Counted from the first letter of the stretch, positions 7,492 through 16,541 are shown. The stretch is DNA of 64,000 bases from CAYZJV01 sp964482325 (GCA_964482325.1 CAYZXD010000010.1:1-64000); one strand, 5' to 3'. Notes: generated by a model not told the origin, from the sequence alone. Translations and numbers: made by a program.

Positions 7492-7727
7492 TTATTATCA
7501 TGCTTGTCCTGATTGTGATCCTTGCACTTTATTCTCTCATCGGCAGAGATTTATTGCACGTCGTGATAGCCATGTCTGCTATCAGCTTAATCTGCGCACT
7601 CCTTTTTGTGCTTCTCGATGCGCCTGATGTAGCCATCACCGAAGCGGCGGTGGGCGCCGGCGTGTCGACAGTGATTTATGTGTGGGCTCTGCGCCATACC
7701 CGACGGAGGGATGATGACAACACGTAG
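7488..7727 (+). CDS. Antiporter subunit with DUF4040 domain (MbhD-like; MrpA C-terminal part)
   Basis: A 79-residue protein with three helices. The segment D-A-P-D-V-A-I-T-E-A-A-V-G-A-G is the DUF4040 signature found near the C-terminus of MrpA and as separate subunit MbhD in Mbh/Mbs-type complexes. It carries the conserved Glu of that helix. The large N-terminal NuoL-like part of MrpA is absent here and is not found elsewhere in the window, so the cluster follows the Mbh-type antiporter layout. Confidence 0.8.
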   Translation: MIIIMLVLIVILALYSLIGRDLLHVVIAMSAISLICALLFVLLDAPDVAITEAAVGAGVSTVIYVWALRHTRRRDDDNT

Positions 7728-8475
7728 ATGGCTCAATGGTGCCGGCACCTGGCTGGCGATTATTGCACTGGCGGTAATTCTTGCTCCGATCTTCCTCAGT
7801 GCTACACCGTGGCCGACGGTGGCACGGGATTACCTGCAGCAACAGGGAACTGCTGATAGCGGGGCGATCAATCTCGTGAGTGCAATCTATCTCGGCTACC
7901 GTGTCTTCGACACCTTTGGAGAAACGATTGTACTCCTGGTTGCCATTTTGGGGACTATGGGATTGTTAAGTCAGCTGGAACACCTTGTTGAACCTGCCCA
8001 AAACGATCAGAAAGCACTGGAGACCACATCACGATTTGCGCTCGCTCAGGAGAAACGCCGGTCACACACCTTGCGGACACACTTACTGGAAGTGGTCACG
8101 GGAAAGGTCGGTCCGATCGTGCTGTTATTCGGATTTTATGTAATGCTGTATGGCCATATTTCTCCCGGTGGCGGATTTCAGGGAGGGGTCATTGTAGCTT
8201 CAGGGATTGTCTTCCTTTCCCTGGGGAATCCACAGGAAGGATCCTTTGGGATATCACGGCCACAGGTATTGATTCGTCTGGAAATCCTTGCATTTTTCAC
8301 CCTTATCGTCATTTTTTCATCGGGTTTGATCACCGGAAGCGGATTTTTCGGAAATCCCCTCGCAGATACCCCCTTCCCCGTTGCACATATTGTGCTGCTT
8401 AATGCGGTAATCGGACTCAAGGTGGGGATGAGTATCGGGTTCATGTGTATTGCCATGATGGGGGAACGGACATGA
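7714..8475 (+). CDS. mrpB: Antiporter subunit: MbhE-like plus MrpB (MnhB) fusion
   Basis: A 253-residue membrane protein that joins two units. Residues about 1-90 have the MrpA C-terminal/MbhE pattern (N-L-V-S-A-I-Y-L-G-Y-R-V-F-D-T-x-G-E). Residues about 125-253 are MrpB, with G-F-Y-V-M-L-Y-G-H-I-S-P-G-G-G-F-Q-G-G. The start overlaps the previous gene by 14 bases; ATG 7714 is better spaced from GGAGG than ATG 7711. The join is as expected when the MrpA C-terminus has been moved onto MrpB. Confidence 0.85.
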   Translation: MTTRRWLNGAGTWLAIIALAVILAPIFLSATPWPTVARDYLQQQGTADSGAINLVSAIYLGYRVFDTFGETIVLLVAILGTMGLLSQLEHLVEPAQNDQKALETTSRFALAQEKRRSHTLRTHLLEVVTGKVGPIVLLFGFYVMLYGHISPGGGFQGGVIVASGIVFLSLGNPQEGSFGISRPQVLIRLEILAFFTLIVIFSSGLITGSGFFGNPLADTPFPVAHIVLLNAVIGLKVGMSIGFMCIAMMGERT

Positions 8476-8816
8476 TCATTGAGCGTCTCCTGTTACTCCT
8501 CCTCTTTCTCATTGGATTATATGGAATCATAGGCAAGAAACATATCATACGAAAAATCTTCGGGTTGAATATCATCAACACTGCAGTGGTCCTGTTGTTC
8601 ATCCTGGAAGGGAGTCGTATCGGCGAAGCAGCCCCGATTGCCGATGCTTCTCACCGGGCTATGGTAGATCCGATTCCCCAGGCGCTCATGCTTACCGCGA
8701 TCGTAATAGGAGTGTGTATCACCGCTTTGAGTCTTGCCCTTGCGGTGCATCTGTACCGGGTAACCGGTTCCTTCGACATCGATGAAATCAGAATACGGAT
8801 ACATCATGAATCATGA
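8472..8816 (+). CDS. mrpC: Na+/H+ antiporter subunit C (MrpC, NuoK-like)
   Basis: A 114-residue protein with three helices, homologous to complex I subunit NuoK. The segment P-I-P-Q-A-L-M-L-T-A-I-V-I-G is the MrpC signature. It overlaps the previous gene by four bases and mrpD by 11 bases. Confidence 0.9.
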   Translation: MIIERLLLLLLFLIGLYGIIGKKHIIRKIFGLNIINTAVVLLFILEGSRIGEAAPIADASHRAMVDPIPQALMLTAIVIGVCITALSLALAVHLYRVTGSFDIDEIRIRIHHES

Positions 8817-10521
8817 AGATCTTGTGTTTGCCACCGTAATGCTGCCGTTACTCGGAGCAGCATTCGCCCTCTTCGGGAAGTTGACAAAACGTTCAACGCT
8901 CACTTCATGGTGGAATGGGGTCGGATCGTTTGTCGGACTTGCTCTCCCGTGGGTGCCGCTTATCCTGCTTGCCCCGGTAGTCCTGCAGGGACAGAGTATC
9001 GAGGGGGTTGTAGGAAACTGGTATGAACAAATCGGCGTTGCATACACCTATGATGGACTTGCATGGCTCATCCAGATTCTCGGCTATACGATCGGAGGAG
9101 CTGCATGGATATATGCGCTTGGCGGCGGTCCGAAAGGTAATACATTTACAGCAATATTTTTAATCCAGACAGGGGCACTAGCGGCAACAATACTTACTAC
9201 GGACATCTTTAATCTCTTCGTGTGCCTTGAGGTATTGGGTATCACCTCATATGTGCTGATACCGACATCAAAGAAACCGGGGGCTTCGTTGGCTTCTTTC
9301 TCCTATCTGATGGTGAGTGCCACCGCCATGGTGTTATTTCTCCTTGGCACTTACGCACTGTACCGGATTACCGGATCGCTTGCCTACGATCAAATTGCAC
9401 AAGGCCTGATTGGTCTCGATGGTCATCAGCACATAGTCTCCCTCATGGCTTTAGTCCTTATTGTATCGGCAATTGCCATCAGAGTTGCCGTCATGCCTTT
9501 GTATGGATGGCTGCCCGATGCCCATGCACTTGCTCCTCATGCCGTTTCTGCAGTGCTATCAGGGGTACTGATCAAAACTCCCCTGTTTGCATTAACACGC
9601 GTGCTGCATGTATTCCCCTCGGGAAGTGAAGTCGGTTCTCTGATCAGTATTGCAGGGGCATTGACGGCCGTGATCGCAGTGATCATTGCATTATCGCAAG
9701 AGGATGTCAAACAACTCCTTGCTTACCATTCAATCAGTCAAATCGGGTATATCACTGCTGCCTGGGGTGCAGCGATCTCAATTGGAACCACAGATACTAC
9801 TGGAGTGGCGCTCATGGTGGGAGCCTATCTGCACGCACTATTTCATGCGCTGTTCAAAGGCTTGCTGTTTCTCAGTGTGGGAACTACAGTTGATGTGTGC
9901 GGAAACCGGAATGTCTACACACTGAGAAGAGGAGCAAAAGCACTCAGATCGGCTGGAGAACGATTTCCCATCACAATAATCACCTGTATCATCGGTGCTC
10001 TGGCAATCAGTGCCATAGCCCCCCTGAATGGATCAGTCAGTAAACAGATTATTACATCGGCGATGAAAGGATCGGTGCACTATTATCTGCTCAGTGCCGC
10101 TGCAGTCGGTACGATAGCATCATTTATTAAACTTCTGCGGATATTTTTCGGAGGATCGAGCGAAGGTGAAGAAATACGTATCAGGGTCCGGCATCTGCGT
10201 TCCCGCTGGATTGCACAGACTATCCTTGCGCTACTGTGTATCCTTACCGGAATATGTGCTCCGCAGGTCGTATCGTACACTGCCAGAATATTGTTCCCTC
10301 AGGCATCTTCAGCCATGCTGTTCACCTATAGTTTTTCAGCAGATCTGATGGTGAAAACCGGCATCACCGTGGCTTTGGGAGTACTCGTATACCTGATGAT
10401 GCATCTCAGGGTGGTAAAACACCTCCTTACCCTGATCCGGACACGATATCGTGACTTTACCGGTCTGTTTGTCTCTTTCTCACTCGCAACTGCCGTCTTG
10501 GCTCTGTTTTTAATACTATGA
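8806..10521 (+). CDS. mrpD: Na+/H+ antiporter subunit D (MrpD, NuoN/L-like)
   Basis: A 571-residue, roughly 14-16-helix protein of the NADH dehydrogenase/antiporter family, the only full NuoL/M/N-like subunit in this cluster. It is longer than the usual 490-510 residues by a C-terminal extension. The key Glu is present (Glu142 in F-V-C-L-E-V-L-G), as is the second-channel Lys257 (L-S-G-V-L-I-K-T). The Lys expected before P-L-x-x-W-L-P in helix 7 is replaced by Arg226 (A-I-R-V-A-V-M-P-L-Y-G-W-L-P). The start at 8806 overlaps mrpC. This is the last gene of the run. Confidence 0.9.
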   Translation: MNHEDLVFATVMLPLLGAAFALFGKLTKRSTLTSWWNGVGSFVGLALPWVPLILLAPVVLQGQSIEGVVGNWYEQIGVAYTYDGLAWLIQILGYTIGGAAWIYALGGGPKGNTFTAIFLIQTGALAATILTTDIFNLFVCLEVLGITSYVLIPTSKKPGASLASFSYLMVSATAMVLFLLGTYALYRITGSLAYDQIAQGLIGLDGHQHIVSLMALVLIVSAIAIRVAVMPLYGWLPDAHALAPHAVSAVLSGVLIKTPLFALTRVLHVFPSGSEVGSLISIAGALTAVIAVIIALSQEDVKQLLAYHSISQIGYITAAWGAAISIGTTDTTGVALMVGAYLHALFHALFKGLLFLSVGTTVDVCGNRNVYTLRRGAKALRSAGERFPITIITCIIGALAISAIAPLNGSVSKQIITSAMKGSVHYYLLSAAAVGTIASFIKLLRIFFGGSSEGEEIRIRVRHLRSRWIAQTILALLCILTGICAPQVVSYTARILFPQASSAMLFTYSFSADLMVKTGITVALGVLVYLMMHLRVVKHLLTLIRTRYRDFTGLFVSFSLATAVLALFLIL

Positions 10522-10645
10522 TGGCAACATAACACGCATCTGTAGCGAGATTCATATACATCATGAGAACCTCTTGTCGATTTTCTTGCTGATTGAGTAC
10601 CTTATATGAAGAATACTTTCGAGTGAGAGAGAGGAGGAAATCAGA

Positions 10646-11872
10646 ATGAAACACTATAGAACCGGAATGCTGATTTGTTTCCTATTGTGTGTCAGCCTAT
10701 CTGCGGTGATTGCATCTCCTGTTGCTGAGCATGCATATCGTGATCTGCGTTCACTGGATTTAGATACACTGCCGGCAGAGCAGATCATCTCATCATATGA
10801 GGTTTTTTACGATCGCATTTCCGGCATGGCAGAAAATGCACGAAATGATATGCTTGCAGCACGCGCTTCGGGCGACCGGGAAGCATATCGTAGTGCCTAC
10901 GACAGACTGGTGGCTCTCAGTGCCTATCGCATGGGAGAAGAGGAGACTGAGGCGCTACTTGCACGATTTCTTGAAGAACCCGAAGAAAAGCAGGTTGCAT
11001 ATGCTCAGTGGTTGTATCGGATGAGCACGTGTTATCGTCCCCTGCTGACCATTGATTATTCCTATCAGGATGAGCAATTCCGCTATGCGTTTACTCAACG
11101 GATTCACCAGGTTCCGGGTAGTGAAATCACCCTCCCTGCAGAATCTCATCTTCGAGTACATACCTCCCGGTTAGGCATATTGTCGGGATGGGGGATCACC
11201 AAAGATCAGGTGACCTATGCACCGGGTGAAACGATACCGATGCCGCTTACCAGTCAGACCCTGTACGCCATCTGGTCTTCTGCAGTACGGTTTTCCGATC
11301 CGATTACCGAAACAGAGATCACCCGGAAGCCTGTTTCGGAAGGATCTGAGATTGAAGTCCCCGTTCTTGAATCTCCCGACCCGGATTATCGATTTATCGG
11401 TTGGTATGATCGAAGCACGAGGGAACTTCTTGATGACGAGACTACCTATACAGTGCACGGAAACGGGGCTGTTTTCGAGGCATTGTGGAAGCATATAGCA
11501 GTCGAATCTATCGTACCGTTGTATTATGGTTTCGACCGTATTCCTACAGAGCAGCAGGTTTTCGTGGGGTTCTCGATAACTAATGAAGGGAATTTCCCGG
11601 TGAGAAACATCACCGTTACCGCTTCATCTGACAGTCCCTATGTCACCATGGAGCAGGAATCTGTTTCTGTCGGAGATCTTCCTGCTCGAAGGTATCGAAC
11701 CCATAACTCACGGTTTGCTCAGACAGATCGACCGATGGTCGGAGGAGAGGCTAATACCCTTCGGTTTGTAGTAGAAAAATCAGCACCTTCTCAGACAGCG
11801 ATTCCACTTACCCTGACCATCAGTGATGGTGAAGATGTATGGAAAACTGAAGTAACCTTTATCATCCGGTAG
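10646..11872 (+). CDS. Secreted protein with an InlB-type B-repeat
   Basis: A 408-residue protein with a signal peptide (K-H-Y-R, a hydrophobic stretch, then cleavage near VIASPVA). Residues about 30-160 are helical and unrecognised. Residues about 195-280 contain two Listeria-Bacteroides (InlB B) repeat-like units, each ending in the typical A-I-W or A-L-W, with F-I-G-W-Y-D in the second. The C-terminal 120 residues resemble a CARDB/NEW3-type beta-sandwich (F-S-I-T-N-E-G-N-F-P-V). These are adhesion or envelope-spacing domains. A strong ribosome-binding site (GAGGAGG) precedes ATG 10646. The end overlaps the convergent cyclase gene by 11 bases. Function unknown. Confidence 0.65.
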   Translation: MKHYRTGMLICFLLCVSLSAVIASPVAEHAYRDLRSLDLDTLPAEQIISSYEVFYDRISGMAENARNDMLAARASGDREAYRSAYDRLVALSAYRMGEEETEALLARFLEEPEEKQVAYAQWLYRMSTCYRPLLTIDYSYQDEQFRYAFTQRIHQVPGSEITLPAESHLRVHTSRLGILSGWGITKDQVTYAPGETIPMPLTSQTLYAIWSSAVRFSDPITETEITRKPVSEGSEIEVPVLESPDPDYRFIGWYDRSTRELLDDETTYTVHGNGAVFEALWKHIAVESIVPLYYGFDRIPTEQQVFVGFSITNEGNFPVRNITVTASSDSPYVTMEQESVSVGDLPARRYRTHNSRFAQTDRPMVGGEANTLRFVVEKSAPSQTAIPLTLTISDGEDVWKTEVTFIIR

Positions 11873-13406
11873 TATCCGAAGAGAGGACCACACAGTTTTT
11901 ACCTGCTCTCTTTGCACGATAGAGTGCTTCATCTGCTCGGTTGAACACATCCTGAACGGATGTGTCTTGAGCGGTGAAGTAGGAAACACCGATGGAGATA
12001 GTCACCGAATCAGTAGCGTTACCAACGGCAATGTCTGCCGATTCCACTGCTGTCCGTAGATTATTGGCAAACCAGGTAACATTATCTTCCCTGATTCCAT
12101 CACAGACCATCACAAACTCATCCCCGCCCCATCGGTAGAGTCGGTCGGTACTTCTCAGGGTGCTGTTGAGTACCTGAGCAACCGTTCGCAGGGCATGATC
12201 ACCGGTGCTATGTCCATACTGATCGTTGATCCGCTTAAAATCATCAAGATCGGTGACTAATATAGCAGGAGATTCAATACGCCTCTGTTTATATTGATGG
12301 AAAATTTGCGAGAGTACCATAAGCCCATACCGACGATTATATGCAATGGTCAGGGTATCGCGATTTGCCGCCTCTTTTAAGGCCAGATTTTCCCGGCGGT
12401 GCTTTCGTTTTTCAAGTGCCGTGACGGAAAGGATGCTCAGGGTGACGAGCAGAATGAGTAATCCGGCAAAGAGAGAAACCATGGTTCGGGTGAGTTCTCT
12501 ACTTTCTTCATTTGCTTCGGCGGCAAAGGTTTCCATATCTTCCAAATGGATTCCCATCGCTACGATCCAGTTGTACGGTTCATACAATTTGGCAAACGTG
12601 AGCTTTTCCGCTATTTCATCGGTATTCATCCGCTTAAAGAAGTAGGTGGAAAATAATTCGCCGTTTTCCTTGATGCCCTCAAGTTCCTTCAGGTACGGCA
12701 GATTACCCGCAATATCGGTCGTAGCTGTCGAAAGATATATCCCTTCAGTATCTTTCAGATTTGGATGAATTCTCCGGATGGCATAATTATCCCCCCCCTG
12801 ATAATCCACCACCTCATTCACCCATAGGTAGGTCTCATCAGTAAACGACCGGGAATGTATCTGTGCATATATTTCCTGTTTCACCAAGGTATCGACAACC
12901 GTCTGTTTCACTCCAAAAAATGCCTGAAGGTCGCCGTAATGGGCAGCGGTATAGATAGCATATGACTGTTGCAACTGTTTTACTGCCGAAGGTAATTCAT
13001 CTGCGGTAATATCTGCAAATTCCGGAGAATAGAAGTGAATGCTACGGGTTTCCGGATTCCACAGTACTGCTTCCCAATTCCCAGTTTGAGACCGCAAGGA
13101 GAAATGGCTCGTATAGAAGTCGATGAACTGCTGCTCAGAGAGATCTTCTGCAACATCAGCAAATAGTGATGAAGCCAGCGCATTGTGCAACTGAAACCGC
13201 TGCATCTCGTGACGTCTCGAACGATCTATTTCAGCAATTTGATTTTCTACGGTGTCACGAATATAGTTTCGTTTAAAATCATATACCACCTGATAGGTTT
13301 TCTGCATATAAATCTTCTCAATATCGTTGATTGTGAGCACATAGAAGACTCCTACCACCCCGCATACTAGGATGATCAGCACTATACTGGACATGCGATA
13401 AATCAT
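11862..13406 (-). CDS. Cache-GGDEF diguanylate cyclase
   Basis: A membrane-bound sensor of about 514 residues. An N-terminal helix is followed by a periplasmic Cache domain (residues about 40-310, with the typical Y-L-W-V-N-E and H-P-N-L-K segments), a second helix near 320-340, and a C-terminal GGDEF domain. The active site reads W-G-G-D-E-F and is intact; an R-S-T-D inhibitory site sits five residues upstream, so product inhibition by c-di-GMP is expected. The start at 13406 is uncertain because a run of 100 N begins 23 bases upstream and could hide an earlier start. Confidence 0.85.
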   Translation of the reverse strand: MIYRMSSIVLIILVCGVVGVFYVLTINDIEKIYMQKTYQVVYDFKRNYIRDTVENQIAEIDRSRRHEMQRFQLHNALASSLFADVAEDLSEQQFIDFYTSHFSLRSQTGNWEAVLWNPETRSIHFYSPEFADITADELPSAVKQLQQSYAIYTAAHYGDLQAFFGVKQTVVDTLVKQEIYAQIHSRSFTDETYLWVNEVVDYQGGDNYAIRRIHPNLKDTEGIYLSTATTDIAGNLPYLKELEGIKENGELFSTYFFKRMNTDEIAEKLTFAKLYEPYNWIVAMGIHLEDMETFAAEANEESRELTRTMVSLFAGLLILLVTLSILSVTALEKRKHRRENLALKEAANRDTLTIAYNRRYGLMVLSQIFHQYKQRRIESPAILVTDLDDFKRINDQYGHSTGDHALRTVAQVLNSTLRSTDRLYRWGGDEFVMVCDGIREDNVTWFANNLRTAVESADIAVGNATDSVTISIGVSYFTAQDTSVQDVFNRADEALYRAKRAGKNCVVLSSDTTG

Positions 13407-13429
13407 CTTCACTGGTATGCCCCCGTTCT

Positions 13430-13529
13430 NNNNNNNNNNNNNNNNNNNNNNNNNNNNNNNNNNNNNNNNNNNNNNNNNNNNNNNNNNNNNNNNNNNNNNN
13501 NNNNNNNNNNNNNNNNNNNNNNNNNNNNN
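13430..13529. other. Assembly gap (100 N)
   Basis: A run of exactly 100 N marks a scaffold join of unknown true length. It separates the divergent cyclase and corA genes and hides the corA start codon and both promoters. Confidence 1.
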
Positions 13530-14507
13530 AGCTCCATTCGAATCATTCAGTTCAATGAACACATGATTGAGGAACATCAGGTATCTACGTTGGCAGAAGC
13601 CGGAAACCTGTTGAGTAACGACGCCGTCACATGGGTGGATGTAACCGGATTACATGATACGGAACTGATTGCTTCAGCAGAGGAGGTCTTTGGATTACAC
13701 CCCCTTACGCTTGAAGATGTCGTGAATACGGGACAGCGGCCGAAAGTAGAGGAATTTGATTCCTATATCAGTGCTATGGTCAAGATGATGCGATGGGAAA
13801 CTTCCGATCATGCGATGCATAGTGAACAATTATCACTCATCTGGGGATCACACTATCTCATCACGTTTCAGGAGCGTCCAGGTGATGTGTTCAATCCGGT
13901 GAGGGAACGGTTGAGAAATGGGAAAGGAAGGTTACGTCGTTCGGGACCCGATTATCTTGCCTACGCATTACTCGACACGGTTGTTGATAATTATCTGGTG
14001 CTTATTGAACGATTAGGTGAACAGATAGAAGCAGTGGAACCGGAAATCTCAGAAGATACCAGCCCCGAGATTTTACATCAGATCAATGCCCATCGGAGAG
14101 AGCTGCACTTCCTGCGAACTTCAATACGACCGGCACGGGAAGCCTTGCGTGAACTCGGCAGGTTTGAATCTGATCTTATCACACAATCAACCTTTGTCTT
14201 TCTTCGAGATCTGAATGATCTGGCAACCCAGGCGGTTGAGACGATGGATACCTACGGCGACATGCTCAAAGACCAGCTGGAAAGTCATAATGCAGCAACA
14301 GGAAATCGCCTCAATGAAATTATGAAGTTTCTTACCGTGTTCTCTGCCATCTTCATTCCATTATCATTGCTTGCTGGTATCTACGGAACCAATTTCGAGA
14401 TCATTCCCGAACTGCACTTTCGTTTTGCATATCCCCTATTCTGGCTGTTGCTGATTCTCATTGCCCTAGGAATGATCATCCTGTTCAAGCGGAAAAAATG
14501 GCTGTGA
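13530..14507 (+). CDS. corA: CorA-type divalent metal transporter, 5' end lost in assembly gap
   Basis: The reading frame is open from the last N to the stop, and the residues directly after the gap (I-R-I-I-Q-F-N-E-H before M-I-E-E-H) look like a normal CorA N-terminus. The first ATG at 13563 is therefore probably internal, and the true start lies in the gap. The protein has the cytoplasmic alpha/beta domain, the long stalk helix and two C-terminal membrane helices. The selectivity motif reads Y-G-T-N-F where the family has Y-G-M-N-F. CorA carries Mg2+ (also Co2+ and Ni2+) as a pentamer; the motif change makes the specificity uncertain. Confidence 0.85.
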   Translation, partial: SSIRIIQFNEHMIEEHQVSTLAEAGNLLSNDAVTWVDVTGLHDTELIASAEEVFGLHPLTLEDVVNTGQRPKVEEFDSYISAMVKMMRWETSDHAMHSEQLSLIWGSHYLITFQERPGDVFNPVRERLRNGKGRLRRSGPDYLAYALLDTVVDNYLVLIERLGEQIEAVEPEISEDTSPEILHQINAHRRELHFLRTSIRPAREALRELGRFESDLITQSTFVFLRDLNDLATQAVETMDTYGDMLKDQLESHNAATGNRLNEIMKFLTVFSAIFIPLSLLAGIYGTNFEIIPELHFRFAYPLFWLLLILIALGMIILFKRKKWL

Positions 14508-14509
14508 CA

Positions 14510-15337
14510 CTATAAGGGCTGAATCATTCTTTCCCGCAATACGGGAACAAAATGAAATACCGGCCGGTAGGGGTAATGTGCCTGCTTTCGGGTAAACCGT
14601 GCACGATCACGCAACTCAAGTTCTACTGCAATGGAAAATATCCGGATATCGAGTTCCTGAATCAGGGTTGCAACATGTGGTGTACGTTTCAAAGCTTTCA
14701 CTGAACGATCCTGATACGATCCCTCCAGATACAGCAGTGCACTACGCACCTTCACCTGCTGCAGATCAATCGGTTCTCCGTCAGGAGCGTTGAGCAGATC
14801 GGCGTATGTCTGGATAAAACGTCCGTCATGAAGACTGTGGCGTAATGTGGCTATTTCAAGCGCTCCATGTAACAGTGTATCTTTTTTCCGTTCATGATAC
14901 GCATATCCAATGACCGAAAGCGTATGAGATGCAGCATCAAAGGAAACCAGGTCAATCGTTCCCACTGCCTGTCCATCCACTGTGACAGGAACCGAGTAAT
15001 CAATTACCTTGCCCAGCTGTCCCAGATGATGATGATTATAAAGAGCTGCAGCAACCCGAGCCTCCTGCTCCATCCCGAGAATCGTAGGGTCAAGCAGCGT
15101 CCCGTCATGATCAGGTAGCCGAATTTCGGTTCCCTTGGGAATTTTGGGCAACTGTCGAATTACTTCAGGGAAATTATGCGCATGCAGGAGTCTCTGAGCA
15201 ATCAATTCGCTATAGGGGATATCACTGTTGGCAGTGCGTCCCCGTTTATTGATGATGGAACCCCGATACAGGGTCTGTACCTGATCCATCAAAGCATCGG
15301 TACGCGCAATCACTTCGCGTGCAGGAAGTCTTTTCAT
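14510..15337 (-). CDS. Uncharacterised protein, possibly a degenerate nuclease fold
   Basis: A soluble 275-residue protein that I do not recognise. It has no signal peptide or membrane segment. The centre (G-T-I-D-L-V-S-F-D, a strand, then H-E-R-K-K-D and a helix with E-I-A-T-L-R) is loosely reminiscent of PD-(D/E)XK nucleases, but the catalytic Lys is not at the expected place, so I give this little weight. The start at ATG 15337 is supported by AAGGAG. It lies tail-to-tail with corA, two bases apart. Confidence 0.55.
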   Translation of the reverse strand: MKRLPAREVIARTDALMDQVQTLYRGSIINKRGRTANSDIPYSELIAQRLLHAHNFPEVIRQLPKIPKGTEIRLPDHDGTLLDPTILGMEQEARVAAALYNHHHLGQLGKVIDYSVPVTVDGQAVGTIDLVSFDAASHTLSVIGYAYHERKKDTLLHGALEIATLRHSLHDGRFIQTYADLLNAPDGEPIDLQQVKVRSALLYLEGSYQDRSVKALKRTPHVATLIQELDIRIFSIAVELELRDRARFTRKQAHYPYRPVFHFVPVLRERMIQPL

Positions 15338-15402
15338 AGTCTCTCCTTCTGTAGGTATGCCCATAATATAACGAACATGCGCTGGAGAGACAAATTACCA
15401 TA

Positions 15403-15431
15403 TTGCACTTCATGAGACTCTCTGACATACT
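15403..15431 (+). promoter_or_regulatory. Promoter of the HAD phosphatase gene
   Basis: TTGCAC (15403-15408) and CATACT (15426-15431) are 17 bases apart. The ATG at 15438 follows by six bases, with no ribosome-binding site, pointing to a leaderless transcript. Confidence 0.45.
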
Positions 15432-15437
15432 CGCGGT

Positions 15438-16256
15438 ATGGAAAACAGACACCATATCAAAGCGATAGCCGTCGACCTCGACGGCACACTACTTACGTCC
15501 CAGAGTAAAATCTCGGAAATTACCCTGAAGACTCTCCGTTATGTGATCAATAGGGGTATTCACGTGGTCGTTGCTACCGGCAGAAGTCTCCCCTCTGCCA
15601 TCGGTTTTGTCGAAGAGATTAATACGCGATTTCCGGCAATTTTCTACAATGGTGCATGCATACATGACCCCGTTTCACACCTCGATCTATATCATACCAC
15701 CCATAATCCGGAAATCAGTAGAACCATCATTGATCTCAGCCTTACCTCAACCGCTCCCTTACAGGCTTTCATCGATCATACCCTCTACTGCACTGAAGCC
15801 GGCAGTACCGCAAGCTATGTGGAACCGGAAAGCTGGTCGATCGGTAAGATTATTGATTTTTCCACCTTGCCAGATCCCATCAACCTGACAAAAGCTCTAT
15901 TCATTGGAGATTTTGCCGAAACGGAACGGATCCGCACAGAGTTGCACCAGATGTATGGTGATCTGGTACACACGGTGTACTCACATGAACACTATTTCGA
16001 AGTTCTTCCCACCGGAGCCACCAAAGGAACAGCATTGCAGCGATTGATGGAACGCTATCACATCGGAGCGCATGAAGTACTTGCCTTCGGTGATGCCGAT
16101 AATGATCGGGAGATGCTTCAATGGGCGCAATACGGGATTGCCATGGGCAACGCCCATGATACGGTGAAATCGATAGCTGCAGGGACTGCCTCCCACCACG
16201 ATGATGATGGTGTTGCCCATACAATTCAGGAATTCCTGGGATTCACAATTACTTAG
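15438..16256 (+). CDS. Cof-type HAD-IIB sugar-phosphate phosphatase
   Basis: A 272-residue haloacid dehalogenase-type hydrolase. Motif I is D-L-D-G-T-L (nucleophile Asp, near residue 14), motif II is A-T-G-R-S, and motifs III and IV are the Lys of the A-T-K-G-T segment and F-G-D-A-D-N-D. The IIB cap domain lies between motifs II and III. Cof-type enzymes dephosphorylate sugar phosphates, pyridoxal phosphate or similar metabolites; the substrate cannot be predicted. Stands alone with its own promoter. Confidence 0.9.
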   Translation: MENRHHIKAIAVDLDGTLLTSQSKISEITLKTLRYVINRGIHVVVATGRSLPSAIGFVEEINTRFPAIFYNGACIHDPVSHLDLYHTTHNPEISRTIIDLSLTSTAPLQAFIDHTLYCTEAGSTASYVEPESWSIGKIIDFSTLPDPINLTKALFIGDFAETERIRTELHQMYGDLVHTVYSHEHYFEVLPTGATKGTALQRLMERYHIGAHEVLAFGDADNDREMLQWAQYGIAMGNAHDTVKSIAAGTASHHDDDGVAHTIQEFLGFTIT

Positions 16257-16260
16257 GGCA

Positions 16261-16289
16261 TTGCCGTTAGTCACCAGAGATCGTACTAT
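16261..16289 (+). promoter_or_regulatory. Promoter of the small DUF3783-like gene
   Basis: TTGCCG (16261-16266) and TACTAT (16284-16289) are 17 bases apart; the ATG at 16297 follows by seven bases and has no ribosome-binding site. Confidence 0.5.
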
Positions 16290-16296
16290 AGTGCAT

Positions 16297-16536
16297 ATGG
16301 AACAGAAACAGACAGAAACAGGAAAAGTGGTAATCCTGCATGGATTCACCAATGAACAGATTTTTGCGGTAGTGAAAGCCACACGCCATATGCTCGGCAG
16401 TGAAGTTGATGTGGCTTTTGCCACCACCACCGAGCATTCTATGCAGATGAAACTGCAGGATGTGATAACAGATGTATCTCAGGAGCATGCCTACATGAAG
16501 GATCATCCTCCCGGCTCAGATACTCCTGAGAAATAA
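16297..16536 (+). CDS. Small DUF3783-like protein
   Basis: A 79-residue soluble protein with one beta-alpha-beta-like core: V-V-I-L-H-G-F-T-N-E-Q-I, a helix, then V-D-V-A-F-A-T-T-T, another helix and a polar tail rich in Pro, Asp and Lys. The opening motif resembles DUF3783 proteins, whose role is unknown. The start is placed at ATG 16297 from the promoter position. Tail-to-tail with the outer-membrane gene that follows. Confidence 0.55.
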   Translation: MEQKQTETGKVVILHGFTNEQIFAVVKATRHMLGSEVDVAFATTTEHSMQMKLQDVITDVSQEHAYMKDHPPGSDTPEK

Positions 16537-16541
16537 GGATA

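Noticed and set aside
14510..15337. PD-(D/E)XK nuclease assignment for the unknown protein beside corA
   Set aside because: Only the G-x-I-D-L-V segment fits; the catalytic Glu-x-Lys pair is not in place, so it was left uncharacterised.
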